Virus record (IMG/VR): IMGVR_UViG_3300020437_000247
Coordinates: 1 to 34,928 of that record
DNA length: 34,928 bases
Origin: a virus
Strand: one strand, 5' to 3'
In this document: positions 7,301 through 16,237 of the stretch, piece after piece
Layout of the letters: each line of letters starts with the position of its first letter
Numbering within the stretch: position 1 is the stretch's first letter
Made by a program: the position numbers and the translations under genes
The notes under the pieces: generated by a model
Databases searched by the model: none
Told to the model about the DNA's origin: nothing
The model's input: only the letters and a program-made list of their open reading frames with translations

Positions 7301-7680
7301 ATTCTGCTATATTAGAAAGATTAGAAAAAGTTGTCTCAACCTTACAGGAAAATTCTGTAAAGATGGGTCAACTTCTTGCTGTACATAACGAAAAATTAGA
7401 TAAGCAAGACAGAATAGATGCTGTACTGTTTGAAAAAGTAGATAATGTTCATAAAGAAGTAACTAGAAAAACAGATGAAATTAAAAAAGGATGCGAGAGG
7501 GATATAAAATTAGTAGATGATAGACTCCGCATGATGGAGAAAAAAATGTGGTCTATCTTCGGTGCTCTGTCTATTATATCTGTACTCGTTAGTCCAATTG
7601 GACAAAGAATATTGACATCAGTAGTCACTAGTGCTACAATACAGGAGCAACAAAAAACATTCGTGAATGGATCTGATTGA
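7291..7680 (+). CDS. Coiled-coil protein with C-terminal membrane helix, unknown
   Basis: A 129-residue protein. Residues 5-90 are heptad-like and charged (L-E-K-V-V-S-T-L, then K-L-D-K-Q-D, then R-L-R-M-M-E-K-K-M), predicting a long coiled coil. Residues about 91-112 (M-W-S-I-F-G-A-L-S-I-I-S-V-L-V, P-I-G) form one membrane helix. The layout resembles small XhlA/haemolysin-type or lysis-accessory membrane proteins, but no lysis gene is adjacent, so this is only an analogy. It overlaps the previous gene by 10 bases and the primase by 14 bases. Confidence 0.6.
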   Translation: MDVNSAILERLEKVVSTLQENSVKMGQLLAVHNEKLDKQDRIDAVLFEKVDNVHKEVTRKTDEIKKGCERDIKLVDDRLRMMEKKMWSIFGALSIISVLVSPIGQRILTSVVTSATIQEQQKTFVNGSD

Positions 7681-8635
7681 TTCCAAGTATATTAATTTAG
7701 TTTCTGCAAGATTAGACAAGTTTAAGAGAGTAAAACCAAATTTATATAATTTTAGATGCCCTCTGTGTGGAGATTCACAGAAGCATAAGAACAAAGCAAG
7801 AGGATATTTTTACCAAGTAAAAGCAAATACAAATTACAAGTGCCATAACTGTGGTGCATCAATGTCATTCAATAACTTTCTTAAAAAGATTGATGGCACT
7901 CTTCATGGCAAATATTCTATGGAGAAATTTAAGGAAGGGTTCACTGGCAAGAACTTTCCTGCAGAAAAACCTAAGATAGAATATAAAAAACCTACATTTA
8001 AACCAAAGATCGACTTACCATCTTGTTCTGATGTGGTATCAGGCCGAACATACTTAGAGAATCGTGGAATAGATCCCTCTAAGTTTTATTTTGCTGACAA
8101 ATTTTGTGCCTTTGTGAACAGTTATCAACCCACATTCTCATCTAAAGTCATAGAAGAACCAAGGATAGTAATACCTTTGTATTATCAGAAACAAGTGGTA
8201 GGTTTTCAAGGCAGATCTCTAAATTCAAACTCTGTTAAATACATTACTATCATGTTAGATGATGAAGCACCTAAAATATATGGACTTGATGATATTCAAG
8301 AAAATCTTCCAGTCTATATCACAGAAGGACCGTTTGATTCGACCTTCCTCGACAACTCAATCGCACTATGTGGTGCAGATGGGGATGTTCACAAGTGGGG
8401 TGTTAGCAATCCTACTTGGGTTTATGATAACGAGCCACGCAATCGTGAGATTTGTAAACGAATCGAGTCCACCATTGACCGAGGAGATAAAATAGTGATA
8501 TGGCCATCTAATATTGTTGAAAAGGATATAAATGACATGGTATTAGGTGGACATGATGTGAAAAAGGTGGTAGAATTAAACACATATTCTAAACTACAAG
8601 CGAAAGTTAAATTTACTGAATGGAAAAAAGTTTAG
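7667..8635 (+). CDS. 61: DNA primase, T4 gp61-like
   Basis: A 322-residue primase subunit, close to the 342 residues of T4 gp61. It makes RNA primers for lagging-strand synthesis with the gp41 helicase. An N-terminal zinc ribbon is visible with C31-P-L-C34 and C59-H-N-C62. The TOPRIM-like catalytic region contains V-Y-I-T-E-G-P-F-D-S (E-G-P-x-D), followed by C-G-A-D-G and I-V-I-W-P-S-N, D-I-N-D-M, the metal-binding acidic positions. The start at 7667 overlaps the previous gene by 14 bases; no better ATG lies before the zinc ribbon. It shares a 16-base overlap with an oxygenase and runs into nrdA, so the cluster combines primer synthesis with dNTP supply. Confidence 0.9.
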   Translation: MDLIDSKYINLVSARLDKFKRVKPNLYNFRCPLCGDSQKHKNKARGYFYQVKANTNYKCHNCGASMSFNNFLKKIDGTLHGKYSMEKFKEGFTGKNFPAEKPKIEYKKPTFKPKIDLPSCSDVVSGRTYLENRGIDPSKFYFADKFCAFVNSYQPTFSSKVIEEPRIVIPLYYQKQVVGFQGRSLNSNSVKYITIMLDDEAPKIYGLDDIQENLPVYITEGPFDSTFLDNSIALCGADGDVHKWGVSNPTWVYDNEPRNREICKRIESTIDRGDKIVIWPSNIVEKDINDMVLGGHDVKKVVELNTYSKLQAKVKFTEWKKV

Positions 8636-9162
8636 AAATCCACACCATCTCTAAGATAGATGTGTGTAGAGGACAATCTAGCATCAACCCTAACGGTCTT
8701 CAATTGCTTGCTGATCTTATCTTAACTAAAAAGGATAAACGATTAGACAATGATGAATGGAGCACTCACTACGAGGACACAGAAGCTCCAAACTGTAAGA
8801 TGGTAGATGACATAGTGATTGAAATGGCAAAAGCATTTCATGCTGCTACAGGATTCCAACTGGTATTGGATAGCATGTGGTCACATATTCACGAAAAGAA
8901 TATGAGTACCACTATACATAATCATTACCCAGTAGAAATATCAGCAGTATACTATGTGTCTGTACCAGAGGGGTCAGGAAAACTTCTACTACATCCTCAT
9001 CATAACAAGTATCATCTTGCAACAGTTCCATTTGAACCAAAGGAGGGCATGTTTTTAATATTTCCAGGTTCACTAGAACATTCTGTTACTAGGAACCATT
9101 CAGACAAACCAAGAATATCATTGGCATTTAATTTCAATTTATACAAAGAAGAGGACAAATGA
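8620..9162 (+). CDS. 2OG-Fe(II) oxygenase
   Basis: A 180-residue 2-oxoglutarate/Fe(II) dioxygenase of the short cyanophage group. The facial triad is H100-x-H102 in I-H-N-H-Y-P, with distal H154 in L-E-H-S-V-T. R165 in P-R-I-S-L-A-F-N would bind the 2OG carboxylate. The strand A-V-Y-Y-V-S-V-P-E-G-S-G-K-L forms the usual core after the metal site. It sits between primase and nrdA, overlapping them by 16 and 4 bases, so it is expressed with replication genes. The substrate is unknown. The placement would fit a nucleic acid or nucleotide target, but that is inference only. Confidence 0.85.
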   Translation: MEKSLEIHTISKIDVCRGQSSINPNGLQLLADLILTKKDKRLDNDEWSTHYEDTEAPNCKMVDDIVIEMAKAFHAATGFQLVLDSMWSHIHEKNMSTTIHNHYPVEISAVYYVSVPEGSGKLLLHPHHNKYHLATVPFEPKEGMFLIFPGSLEHSVTRNHSDKPRISLAFNFNLYKEEDK

Positions 9163-11465
9163 GTAACGGAACTAATGTTCGTAAGAGATCAGGAAGTGTA
9201 GAGTCACTCGATCTTAATAAGATGCATAAGATAGTTGACGAGGCATGTAAAGATCTTGCAGGAGTATCAGCAAGTCAGGTTGAGATAAACTCTGGCATAC
9301 AGTTCTATGATGGGATTACCACAGCAGAAATACAAGAGATACTTATCAAAAGTGCAAGTGATCTAATAGAATTAGAGTCTCCAAACTATCAGTTCGTTGC
9401 TGCTAGACTATTATTATTTGGTGTCAGGAAAAAATTATGGGGTAGAATCCATGAAGCACCATCTCTAGGAAATCATATAACCAAATGTATAAGAGAGGGT
9501 GTATATGATTCTCATTTTACAAGTAAATATACAGACCAAGAGATAGATGAACTAGACTCTTACATAGACCACGATAGAGATTACCTGTTTACTTACGCAG
9601 GTCTTCGTCAGGTCACCGATAAATATCTCGTACAAGACCGTAGCACAGGAGATCTATACGAAACTCCTCAGTTCATGTATATCATGATTGCTGCTACGAT
9701 GTTTTCAGAATACCCTAAAGAAACTAGACTCGATTATGTCAAACGCTACTACGACGCAATCTCCAGACACAGAATCAACATCCCAACACCAGTCATGGGC
9801 GGTGTCAGAACACCCATTCGTCAATTTGCATCTTGTGTTCTGGTTGATATTGATGACACCCTCGATAGTATCTTTAGCAGTGATATGGCTATTGGCAAAT
9901 ATGTCGCACAGAGGGCTGGTATCGGTATTAACGCAGGGAGAATCCGTGGGATCAACAGTAAAATCAGGGGTGGAGAAGTTCAACATACAGGTGTTGTCCC
10001 CTTCCTTAAAAAGTTCGAGGCAACTGTCAGATGCTGTACTCAAAACGGCATCAGAGGTGGTTCAGCAACAGTCCACTTTCCTATCTGGCACAAAGAAATC
10101 CGTGACATCATTGTTCTCAAAAATAACAAAGGGACAGAGGACAACAGAGTAAGAAAACTAGACTACTCGATACAATTATCTAAATTATTCTATGAAAGGT
10201 TTATCGAAAATAAAGAAATCACGCTTTTTTCCCCTCATGATGTTCCTGATTTGTATGAGAATTTTGGGACCGATAGGTTTGATGAGTTATATTGCAGTTA
10301 CGAATTGGATGAATCAATCCCCAGAACCACAGTCAACGCTCAAGAACTAATCCTTGACCTATTAAAAGAGAGAGCAGAGACAGGTAGAATATATTTGATG
10401 AACATGGATCATGTCAATAGTCATAGTTCATTTAAGGATAAAGTAGAGATGAGTAACCTCTGTCAGGAGATAACTCTACCTACAACACCACTACAACACA
10501 TAGATGATCGTGATGGTGAGATTGCTTTGTGCATATTATCTGCTATAAATGTAGGAACTCTAAGAAATCTTGATCAACTTGAGGAATTATGTGACTTATC
10601 TGTTCGTGGATTAGATGCTTTGATTGATTTTCAAGGTTATCCTGTCAAGGCAGCAGAGATAGGAACCATAAATCGTAGGTCACTTGGTATTGGGTACATT
10701 GGGTTGGCACATTACCTTGCCAAGCATCATGTATCTTATGATGATCCAAAGGCATGGGAGTTGGTTCATGACCTTACAGAAGCGTTTCAATACTATTTAC
10801 TGAAGGCATCAAATCAACTTGCAAAAGAGCAAGGAAAGTGTGGATATTTTGACAAAACAAAGTATGCTGATGGAATACTTCCAATTGATACATATAAGAA
10901 GGATGTAGATGAGATTGTACAGAACAATTTAAAATATGATTGGTCATCTCTTAGGGATTCTATCAGAGAGTTCGGATTACGGAACTCAACATTGTCCGCA
11001 CAGATGCCATCGGAGAGCAGTTCCGTTGTGTCTAACGCAACAAACGGAATCGAACCCCCTAGGGGATACTTGTCCATTAAGAAGTCCAAGAAAGGTCCTC
11101 TTAAGCAAATTGTTCCGTCTTATCAATCGTTGAAATCATATTATACTTTGTTATGGGAAATGAAAGGCAATGATGGTTACATCAAAGTTGTCTCTGTTAT
11201 GCAAAAGTTCTTTGACCAAGCAATTAGTGGCAACTGGAGTTACAATCCAGAGAACTACCCTGACAATGAAGTACCTGTGACAGTAATGGCACAAGACTTC
11301 TTAACTACATTTAAGTATGGGTGGAAGACATCTTATTATCAGAACACATATGATAACAAAACTGACGAAGTAGAAGTAGAAGAAGATAAATCACAAGAAT
11401 GTACATTAGACAACTTACTAGACAACCTATCAACCGCCAATGAATGCGATGCCTGTGCAATCTAA
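9159..11465 (+). CDS. nrdA: Ribonucleoside-diphosphate reductase, class Ia alpha subunit
   Basis: A 768-residue large subunit that reduces ribonucleoside diphosphates to deoxy forms for phage DNA synthesis. An N-terminal ATP-cone-like region (residues about 5-90, R-K-R-S-G-S-V-E onward) is followed by the barrel. C226 and C458 match the E. coli redox pair C225/C462. N433-x-C435-x-E437 matches the N437/C439/E441 active site with the thiyl cysteine. The motif T-Q-N-G-I-R-G-G-S-A-T binds substrate. S-Y-Q-S-L-K-S-Y-Y-T near residue 660 carries the radical-transfer tyrosines. The C-terminal C763-x-x-C766 is the shuttle pair. All key residues are present, so it looks functional. It overlaps the upstream oxygenase by 4 bases and precedes nrdB by 10. 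Confidence 0.97.
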   Translation: MSNGTNVRKRSGSVESLDLNKMHKIVDEACKDLAGVSASQVEINSGIQFYDGITTAEIQEILIKSASDLIELESPNYQFVAARLLLFGVRKKLWGRIHEAPSLGNHITKCIREGVYDSHFTSKYTDQEIDELDSYIDHDRDYLFTYAGLRQVTDKYLVQDRSTGDLYETPQFMYIMIAATMFSEYPKETRLDYVKRYYDAISRHRINIPTPVMGGVRTPIRQFASCVLVDIDDTLDSIFSSDMAIGKYVAQRAGIGINAGRIRGINSKIRGGEVQHTGVVPFLKKFEATVRCCTQNGIRGGSATVHFPIWHKEIRDIIVLKNNKGTEDNRVRKLDYSIQLSKLFYERFIENKEITLFSPHDVPDLYENFGTDRFDELYCSYELDESIPRTTVNAQELILDLLKERAETGRIYLMNMDHVNSHSSFKDKVEMSNLCQEITLPTTPLQHIDDRDGEIALCILSAINVGTLRNLDQLEELCDLSVRGLDALIDFQGYPVKAAEIGTINRRSLGIGYIGLAHYLAKHHVSYDDPKAWELVHDLTEAFQYYLLKASNQLAKEQGKCGYFDKTKYADGILPIDTYKKDVDEIVQNNLKYDWSSLRDSIREFGLRNSTLSAQMPSESSSVVSNATNGIEPPRGYLSIKKSKKGPLKQIVPSYQSLKSYYTLLWEMKGNDGYIKVVSVMQKFFDQAISGNWSYNPENYPDNEVPVTVMAQDFLTTFKYGWKTSYYQNTYDNKTDEVEVEEDKSQECTLDNLLDNLSTANECDACAI

Positions 11466-11475
11466 AGTAGAGGGA

Positions 11476-12606
11476 ATGACTGTCTTTAATAGAGATCCAG
11501 TCGATGCCAAAAAACAACCAATGTTCTTCGGAGCACCTCTTGGAATACAAAGATATGATGAGTACAGATACCCTGTTTTTGAAAAGTTAACACAACAAAT
11601 GTTAGGATACTTCTGGCGACCAGAAGAGGTGTCCCTACAGAAAGATCGTGCTGACTACGAGACACTAAGACCAGAACAAAAACATATCTATACTTCTAAC
11701 TTGAAGTATCAGATCATGCTTGACAGTGTACAGGGAAGAGCACCTGGCATAGCACTTGCACCCTACTGTTCTATACCAGAACTAGAAGGTGCTATGAACA
11801 TCTGGCAAACTATGGAGATGATTCATAGTCGTTCTTACACATACATTATCAAGAACATATATCCAGATCCATCAGAGGTATTTGATACCATCATTGATGA
11901 TGAGAATATCTTAGAAAGAGCTGCTAGTGTTACTGCTGCATACGATGACTTCTTAAATTCTGCACAGGAATGGGGTAATGGTAATTGGTGGAAAGAAGGT
12001 TGGAAAGATACACCACAACATCAACAAGAAATAAAAGAGGTAAAGAGAAAACTTTATCGTGCTGTTGCTAATGTCAATATCCTAGAGGGTATTAGATTTT
12101 ATGTTTCCTTTGCTTGTAGTTTTGCCTTTGGTGAACTCAAGATGATGGAAGGTAGTGCAAAGATTGTATCTCTTATTGCTAGAGATGAGAACCAACATCT
12201 AGTTGTCACTCAAACCATACTAGACAAGTGGAAAAAAGGTGATGATCCTGTGATGCAGGAGATCATAAAGGAAGAAGAAGAGTGGTTGTACAGTGCATTT
12301 GCTAAGTGTGTAGATGAGGAAAAGAGATGGGCAGAATATCTGTTCAGAGATGGTAGTATGATAGGACTAAATGAAAAACTATTGTCACAGTATGTTGAAT
12401 GGATTGCTAACAAAAGAATGAAAGCAATAGGATTGAAACCACAATATGATATTGCTATGAGAGCAAACCCATTACCTTGGACTACTCATTGGATTAGTTC
12501 CAAAGGTCTACAGGTAGCACCACAAGAGACTGAGGTAGAGTCATATATTGTTGGTGGTATCAAACAAGATATGAAAAAGAATTCATTCAGTGGTTTTAAA
12601 TTATGA
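11476..12606 (+). CDS. nrdB: Ribonucleoside-diphosphate reductase, class Ia beta subunit
   Basis: A 376-residue radical-generating subunit. Di-iron ligands and the tyrosyl radical are all visible: D83, E114, H117, E204, E238, H241 and Y121, nearly the same numbering as E. coli R2. The context motifs are L-D-S-V-Q-G-R, M-E-M-I-H-S-R-S-Y and R-D-E-N-Q-H. I chose the ATG at 11476 (M-T-V-F-N-R-D-P-V-D) over an upstream ATG at 11440. T4 NrdB starts with the same T-V-F-N-x-x-P-V-D, a GAGGG lies just upstream, and this removes a 26-base overlap with nrdA. The C-terminus ends with a conserved hydrophobic tail (S-F-S-G-F-K-L) for docking to NrdA. Confidence 0.96.
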   Translation: MTVFNRDPVDAKKQPMFFGAPLGIQRYDEYRYPVFEKLTQQMLGYFWRPEEVSLQKDRADYETLRPEQKHIYTSNLKYQIMLDSVQGRAPGIALAPYCSIPELEGAMNIWQTMEMIHSRSYTYIIKNIYPDPSEVFDTIIDDENILERAASVTAAYDDFLNSAQEWGNGNWWKEGWKDTPQHQQEIKEVKRKLYRAVANVNILEGIRFYVSFACSFAFGELKMMEGSAKIVSLIARDENQHLVVTQTILDKWKKGDDPVMQEIIKEEEEWLYSAFAKCVDEEKRWAEYLFRDGSMIGLNEKLLSQYVEWIANKRMKAIGLKPQYDIAMRANPLPWTTHWISSKGLQVAPQETEVESYIVGGIKQDMKKNSFSGFKL

Positions 12607-12827
12607 GTTATGATGAGACAAATTGGAGAAAAGACTATGCCGAGAACTTTTGTAACAACAAACGACATCTCGAACTACTAGAGAACGGACCTAAAAGTTT
12701 ATCTCAGGCATGGTTACTCGGTGCATTGCACAACGAATGGAAAAAGATTAGAGGTATTAAAGAACCTCCTAGTCAAGAGACAGGGCATCAAACAACATTT
12801 AAGGAATGGAATGATAGACATAATTAA
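12603..12827 (+). CDS. Small conserved hypothetical protein
   Basis: A 74-residue charged soluble protein, rich in Trp, Asn and Glu. A helical middle reads L-S-Q-A-W-L-L-G-A-L-H-N-E-W-K-K, followed by a polar tail. No family is recognised and no metal or catalytic motif is clear. It starts in an ATGA overlap with the end of nrdB and overlaps the next oxygenase by 17 bases, so it belongs to the nrd operon. An accessory or regulatory role near ribonucleotide reductase is possible by position only. Confidence 0.65.
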   Translation: MSYDETNWRKDYAENFCNNKRHLELLENGPKSLSQAWLLGALHNEWKKIRGIKEPPSQETGHQTTFKEWNDRHN

Positions 12828-13398
12828 TGAAGGTATTGTTTTTAAGGTAAGTAACGATCATAAAGTACAGACAGAATTATTTGATGACATAGGTGTACTG
12901 GTAGTAGATAATTTTTATAAGAATCCAGATCTAGTTCGTAAACTTATAGATGATATACCTGCTACAACCCATACTAATAGGGGTGGATATCCTGCAGCAG
13001 CGATAAATGTATCATATAATATGCAACCTGTTGTAGAAACATACAGACATTACATACAAACTTACTTTCCCAACTGTTTGTCTGACGATTATATTACATC
13101 TATCATGAGTCAGGCCAGTTTTATGGTCAATGTAATGCAGAGTGATGGTAATGAATATCTACCACCACATACTGACTGTCCATCAACCACAAACTTAGCA
13201 AGTGGTATATTTTTAAACACTCCAGAGAAATGCTCAGGTGGTACATCGTTTTTTAAGGACAATAAGTATCTAGGATATGTCAAAATGAAGTACAATCGTA
13301 TGATTTTATATCATCAGAATGTACAACACACTGCATTCATGGATTATAACTCATTTGTTGGTGCTAATTATAGAATCAATCAGATGTTTTTTATCTAA
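12811..13398 (+). CDS. 2OG-Fe(II) oxygenase-like protein (DUF6445-like)
   Basis: A 195-residue protein of the double-stranded beta-helix oxygenase fold. The metal site is H120-T-D122 in P-P-H-T-D-C, with distal H173 in V-Q-H-T-A-F and the 2OG Arg at R188 in Y-R-I-N-Q-M-F-F. The strand C-S-G-G-T-S-F-F is typical of the DUF6445 branch. I chose the ATG at 12811 rather than the open frame back to 12721. The 12721 start would overlap the previous gene by more than 100 bases, and AAGGA lies 5 bases before 12811. The substrate is unknown. It ends the nrd cluster, and its stop codon lies inside a TCTAAATA late-like box. Confidence 0.8.
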   Translation: MIDIINEGIVFKVSNDHKVQTELFDDIGVLVVDNFYKNPDLVRKLIDDIPATTHTNRGGYPAAAINVSYNMQPVVETYRHYIQTYFPNCLSDDYITSIMSQASFMVNVMQSDGNEYLPPHTDCPSTTNLASGIFLNTPEKCSGGTSFFKDNKYLGYVKMKYNRMILYHQNVQHTAFMDYNSFVGANYRINQMFFI

Positions 13399-13401
13399 AT
13401 A
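13394..13401 (+). promoter_or_regulatory. Late-promoter-like box TCTAAATA
   Basis: TCTAAATA differs by one base from the T4 late consensus TATAAATA. It overlaps the stop codon of the preceding oxygenase and lies 23 bases before the ATG at 13425, whose product looks like a virion protein. The spacing supports use as a late promoter; the variant base lowers confidence. Confidence 0.5.
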
Positions 13402-13424
13402 CTATAGTAGATATTGTCGATGTT

Positions 13425-15788
13425 ATGAAGTTTGATACCTTTACATCAACCATAAACGAAAAGAAAGGACTCTGGGCTAACATGCATGCTAGACGCAAGG
13501 CAGGTAAACCTAAGAGAAAACCTGGTGATAAAAACTATCCTAAGACATTAAATGTCGAGCAGACCTGTGGTAAGGGAGAGTATTTTTGTAACGATGATCA
13601 GAAATGTAAACCAATACCAGAAGGACATAAAGTAAAAGCAGATGGTGAGTTGGTATCAGAGAGTGCAGCATGGCAAAGAAAGGAAGGTAAGAATAAATCA
13701 GGTGGTTTAAATGAGAAAGGTCGTAAGTCATATGAGAGAGCAAATCCTGGCAGCGATCTAAAAGCACCTAGTAAGAAGAAAGGTAACAAGAGAAGAGCAT
13801 CATTCTGTGCAAGAATGAAAGGTATGAAAAAGAAACTTACCTCAGCTAAGACTGCAAGAGATCCTGACTCAAGAATTAATAAGTCTCTTAGAGCATGGAA
13901 CTGTGAGTATGAGTGGGAACTAGATCTACTAGAAGATGCAAAGATGGGTAGACAGTCTGATGAGAAACTTGCTGCAGCACACAAAAGATTTAGTGGCATG
14001 GATCAGTCATCTCCTGCTAACAAATTTATGTTGAAGAGAATAGAGAAAGAACAAAATAGAAGAAAGAAACTGAGTGAGCATCATCAGAAAGATGAGAATG
14101 GTAAAGTCATAGAGCATGACGAAGTAGAGGAGACACCAGATCAGCAGATCATTAATCCTGCACAACCTTGGGATCAGGGATATGATGTAACAGTCATAGA
14201 TGAAGTAGTACATCAGTCTCAAAGACCATCTAACATGGCAAAGAAGGCAAAGTTAGCAGCAGCTCTTAATAGATTACAGGATCTTAAAGTTGCTAAGAAG
14301 AAAAGAGAGATGGGAGAAGAGTATGTCAAGATGACTAGGAAGGCATATAATAAAATTCATAAAGATTTTAAGAGTGATGATCCTAAAAATCCTAGAACTA
14401 CAAGATATGTTAAAGGTAAGGGTACAGTCTCATCTCCTGTCAAGTTTGTTGACGAAGCAAAGGTAGATAATCTAATTCCTGATTGGAAAAGATCTGCTGC
14501 AAGAAACAAACGCTATGGTAATCCTCATGGATCTCTAGCATTGGGTGGTGGTATTCAAAGAGATAGAAGAGATGACCACTACAATAGAAGAGGCAAGAAG
14601 ACTAAGGGTGTAAAAGAAGGTATGTATGATGTAGATCCTAAGACTGGAGAGTCACCTGTAGCAAAGTCAGTTAGAAAAGGAAATAAATTAGACGGTGATA
14701 AGAGACTCAAGCATTTTTCTAAACTTGCTAAGAAAATGGTAGGTGAAGGAATTAAGTATGATAAGTCTGGTTCTTCTATGGATTACTTCTTAGGTCCTGA
14801 TCCAAAGAAAACAAAATACTATAAAGATAATGTCAAGAAAAAGACAAAGAAAGAAGAGTATGTAAGTGAAAAGAAAATGGTTAAAGTTAAACTTAAAGAT
14901 CCATCAAAGATCAAAGTTAAGGTAACTGATATAGGAGCAGGTGGAAAAGAATATGTAAGAAAAAATGAGATGGATGAAGGAACATCATATGGTTTATACA
15001 AAGGATCAGGTAAACCATCAGGTGCTATGGCAGCATACCTTAAAAATAAGAAAAAGAAAGACAAAGAAAAGAAACTGGTAAAGGCAGAGGAATACTTTGT
15101 AGGTACAGTAAGGGACACTAGATGGGATGAAGATCATTTAGATGAAGTCCTAGGTTATGCAGCACAAATAGTAGGTGGTATGGTTCGTGATGGTGTGCGA
15201 GGTCTAGACAATCCTGACATAAAGCCTGGGAAAGACACCGTAAAAAAGTTAAAGACTCAGGCAGCTGAGAAAAAACAAACTGGTGGTAACAATAAAAAAA
15301 CTGGTGGTGGAGCAAGTGCTGTAAAGAGTGAGCAGGATGCTAAGAGACAAGCAGCTCTGAAGAAACAGAAAGAAGATAGAAGAGACAGAGCAAAGAAAAT
15401 ACTAACTGCTGACAAAGCAGCAAAGAAAAAAGTAAAGCAGAGTGATACTGGTCAGTCTCTAAGAGATGGTGAAGCAGGTGGTGCACCTAACGCTAAACCA
15501 ATGACTGCAGAACAGGTGAAGAGAGATGAGTATGGAGATCCAATAGGAGGTCCTAAAATTTCTAAGAAACAAATTAAAATAAACTTAGGAAAGAGAGAAA
15601 AGGATGAAAAAATTGTAAGAAGTGAGCAAGTAGATCCTAAACCTCAAGTAGGTGGTTCTAAACCAATGACTAAGGGACAGCAGAAACAGATAGAGGGTAA
15701 AAAGAAGCAAGCAAATATGATTAAGAAACAAATTCTAATGAAAAAATTAATGGCAGTAAGAGCAGGAGCTGATGGTGTGACCTCCTAA
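13425..15788 (+). CDS. Large Lys-rich virion-like protein with DUF6321-like cassette
   Basis: A 787-residue, very basic, low-complexity protein. Residues 12-70 hold K-K-G-L-W-A-N-M-H-A-R-R-K-A-G-K, then K-P-G-D-K-N-Y-P and a Cys pair region (C-G-K-G-E-Y-F-C). Residues about 79-160 carry W-Q-R-K-E-G-K-N-K-S-G-G-L-N, then F-C-A-R-M-K-G-M-K-K-K-L-T-S-A-K-T-A-R-D-P. This is a cassette conserved in many large phages that I associate with DUF6321. Around 345-400 it repeats the G-N-P-H-G-S-L-A and R-G-K-K-T-K-G-V-K module also found in the gene at 5234-5959. The tail is Lys/Gln/Gly rich. No enzyme motif is seen. A late-like box upstream suggests a virion or prohead-core component. Confidence 0.7.
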   Translation: MKFDTFTSTINEKKGLWANMHARRKAGKPKRKPGDKNYPKTLNVEQTCGKGEYFCNDDQKCKPIPEGHKVKADGELVSESAAWQRKEGKNKSGGLNEKGRKSYERANPGSDLKAPSKKKGNKRRASFCARMKGMKKKLTSAKTARDPDSRINKSLRAWNCEYEWELDLLEDAKMGRQSDEKLAAAHKRFSGMDQSSPANKFMLKRIEKEQNRRKKLSEHHQKDENGKVIEHDEVEETPDQQIINPAQPWDQGYDVTVIDEVVHQSQRPSNMAKKAKLAAALNRLQDLKVAKKKREMGEEYVKMTRKAYNKIHKDFKSDDPKNPRTTRYVKGKGTVSSPVKFVDEAKVDNLIPDWKRSAARNKRYGNPHGSLALGGGIQRDRRDDHYNRRGKKTKGVKEGMYDVDPKTGESPVAKSVRKGNKLDGDKRLKHFSKLAKKMVGEGIKYDKSGSSMDYFLGPDPKKTKYYKDNVKKKTKKEEYVSEKKMVKVKLKDPSKIKVKVTDIGAGGKEYVRKNEMDEGTSYGLYKGSGKPSGAMAAYLKNKKKKDKEKKLVKAEEYFVGTVRDTRWDEDHLDEVLGYAAQIVGGMVRDGVRGLDNPDIKPGKDTVKKLKTQAAEKKQTGGNNKKTGGGASAVKSEQDAKRQAALKKQKEDRRDRAKKILTADKAAKKKVKQSDTGQSLRDGEAGGAPNAKPMTAEQVKRDEYGDPIGGPKISKKQIKINLGKREKDEKIVRSEQVDPKPQVGGSKPMTKGQQKQIEGKKKQANMIKKQILMKKLMAVRAGADGVTS

Positions 15789-15796
15789 ATAGGAGC

Positions 15797-16237
15797 ATGG
15801 CATTAGATTATGAAAATCCCTGGTTATATAAAGGCACAGCTTTCACTTCTGACGATATTGACGGTCAGTTCGGTTTCGTCTACAGGATTACTAATATACA
15901 AACAGGTAAGCAATACATCGGTAGAAAATACTTCGTACAGAAAAGAAAACCCAAGGGTGGAAAGAGAAGAGTCACTTCTGAATCTGATTGGAAGAAGTAT
16001 TATGGAAGTTCCCCAGAACTCAAGGCCGACATATCCACCTACGGAAAGGAGAACTTCTCCAGAGAGATCTTATCCTTACATTCTACCCTCGGAAGAACCA
16101 ACTATGAGGAAACCAGACAACTATTCCTTCATAATGTCCTGACAGAAAAGTTGACAGATGATACCCCTGCCTATTATAATAGTAACATACTAGGTAGATA
16201 CTACCGCAAAGATTATTTTAATGAAGATTTTTCTTGA
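15797..16237 (+). CDS. GIY-YIG domain protein (putative endonuclease)
   Basis: A 146-residue protein. The GIY-YIG signature is at residues 26-44: G26-F-V-Y29, then K-Q-Y40-I-G42-R43-K. It is followed by W-K-K-Y-Y-G-S-S-P-E-L and Y-G-K-E-N-F-S-R-E-I-L, typical of the domain's second half. E in N-Y-E-E-T (about residue 108) may be the metal-binding Glu. The size fits a stand-alone nuclease domain such as T4 Seg-like proteins or repair nucleases; no DNA-binding domain is attached. AGGAG lies 3 bases before the ATG. The gene overlaps talC by 17 bases. A free-standing homing role cannot be told apart from a phage housekeeping role. Confidence 0.75.
   Translation: MALDYENPWLYKGTAFTSDDIDGQFGFVYRITNIQTGKQYIGRKYFVQKRKPKGGKRRVTSESDWKKYYGSSPELKADISTYGKENFSREILSLHSTLGRTNYEETRQLFLHNVLTEKLTDDTPAYYNSNILGRYYRKDYFNEDFS

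Noticed and set aside
9619-9627. ATAAATA inside nrdA as a late promoter
   Set aside because: It lies deep in a conserved coding region with no gene start nearby; such strings are expected by chance in AT-rich DNA.
11440-11475. Upstream start for nrdB at 11440
   Set aside because: It overlaps nrdA by 26 bases. The start at 11476 matches the T4 NrdB N-terminus, and the metal ligands then number almost as in E. coli.
15797-16237. GIY-YIG gene as proof of a homing element insertion
   Set aside because: The gene lies neatly between neighbours with overlaps, with no interrupted gene, intron or flanking repeats, so mobility is not supported.
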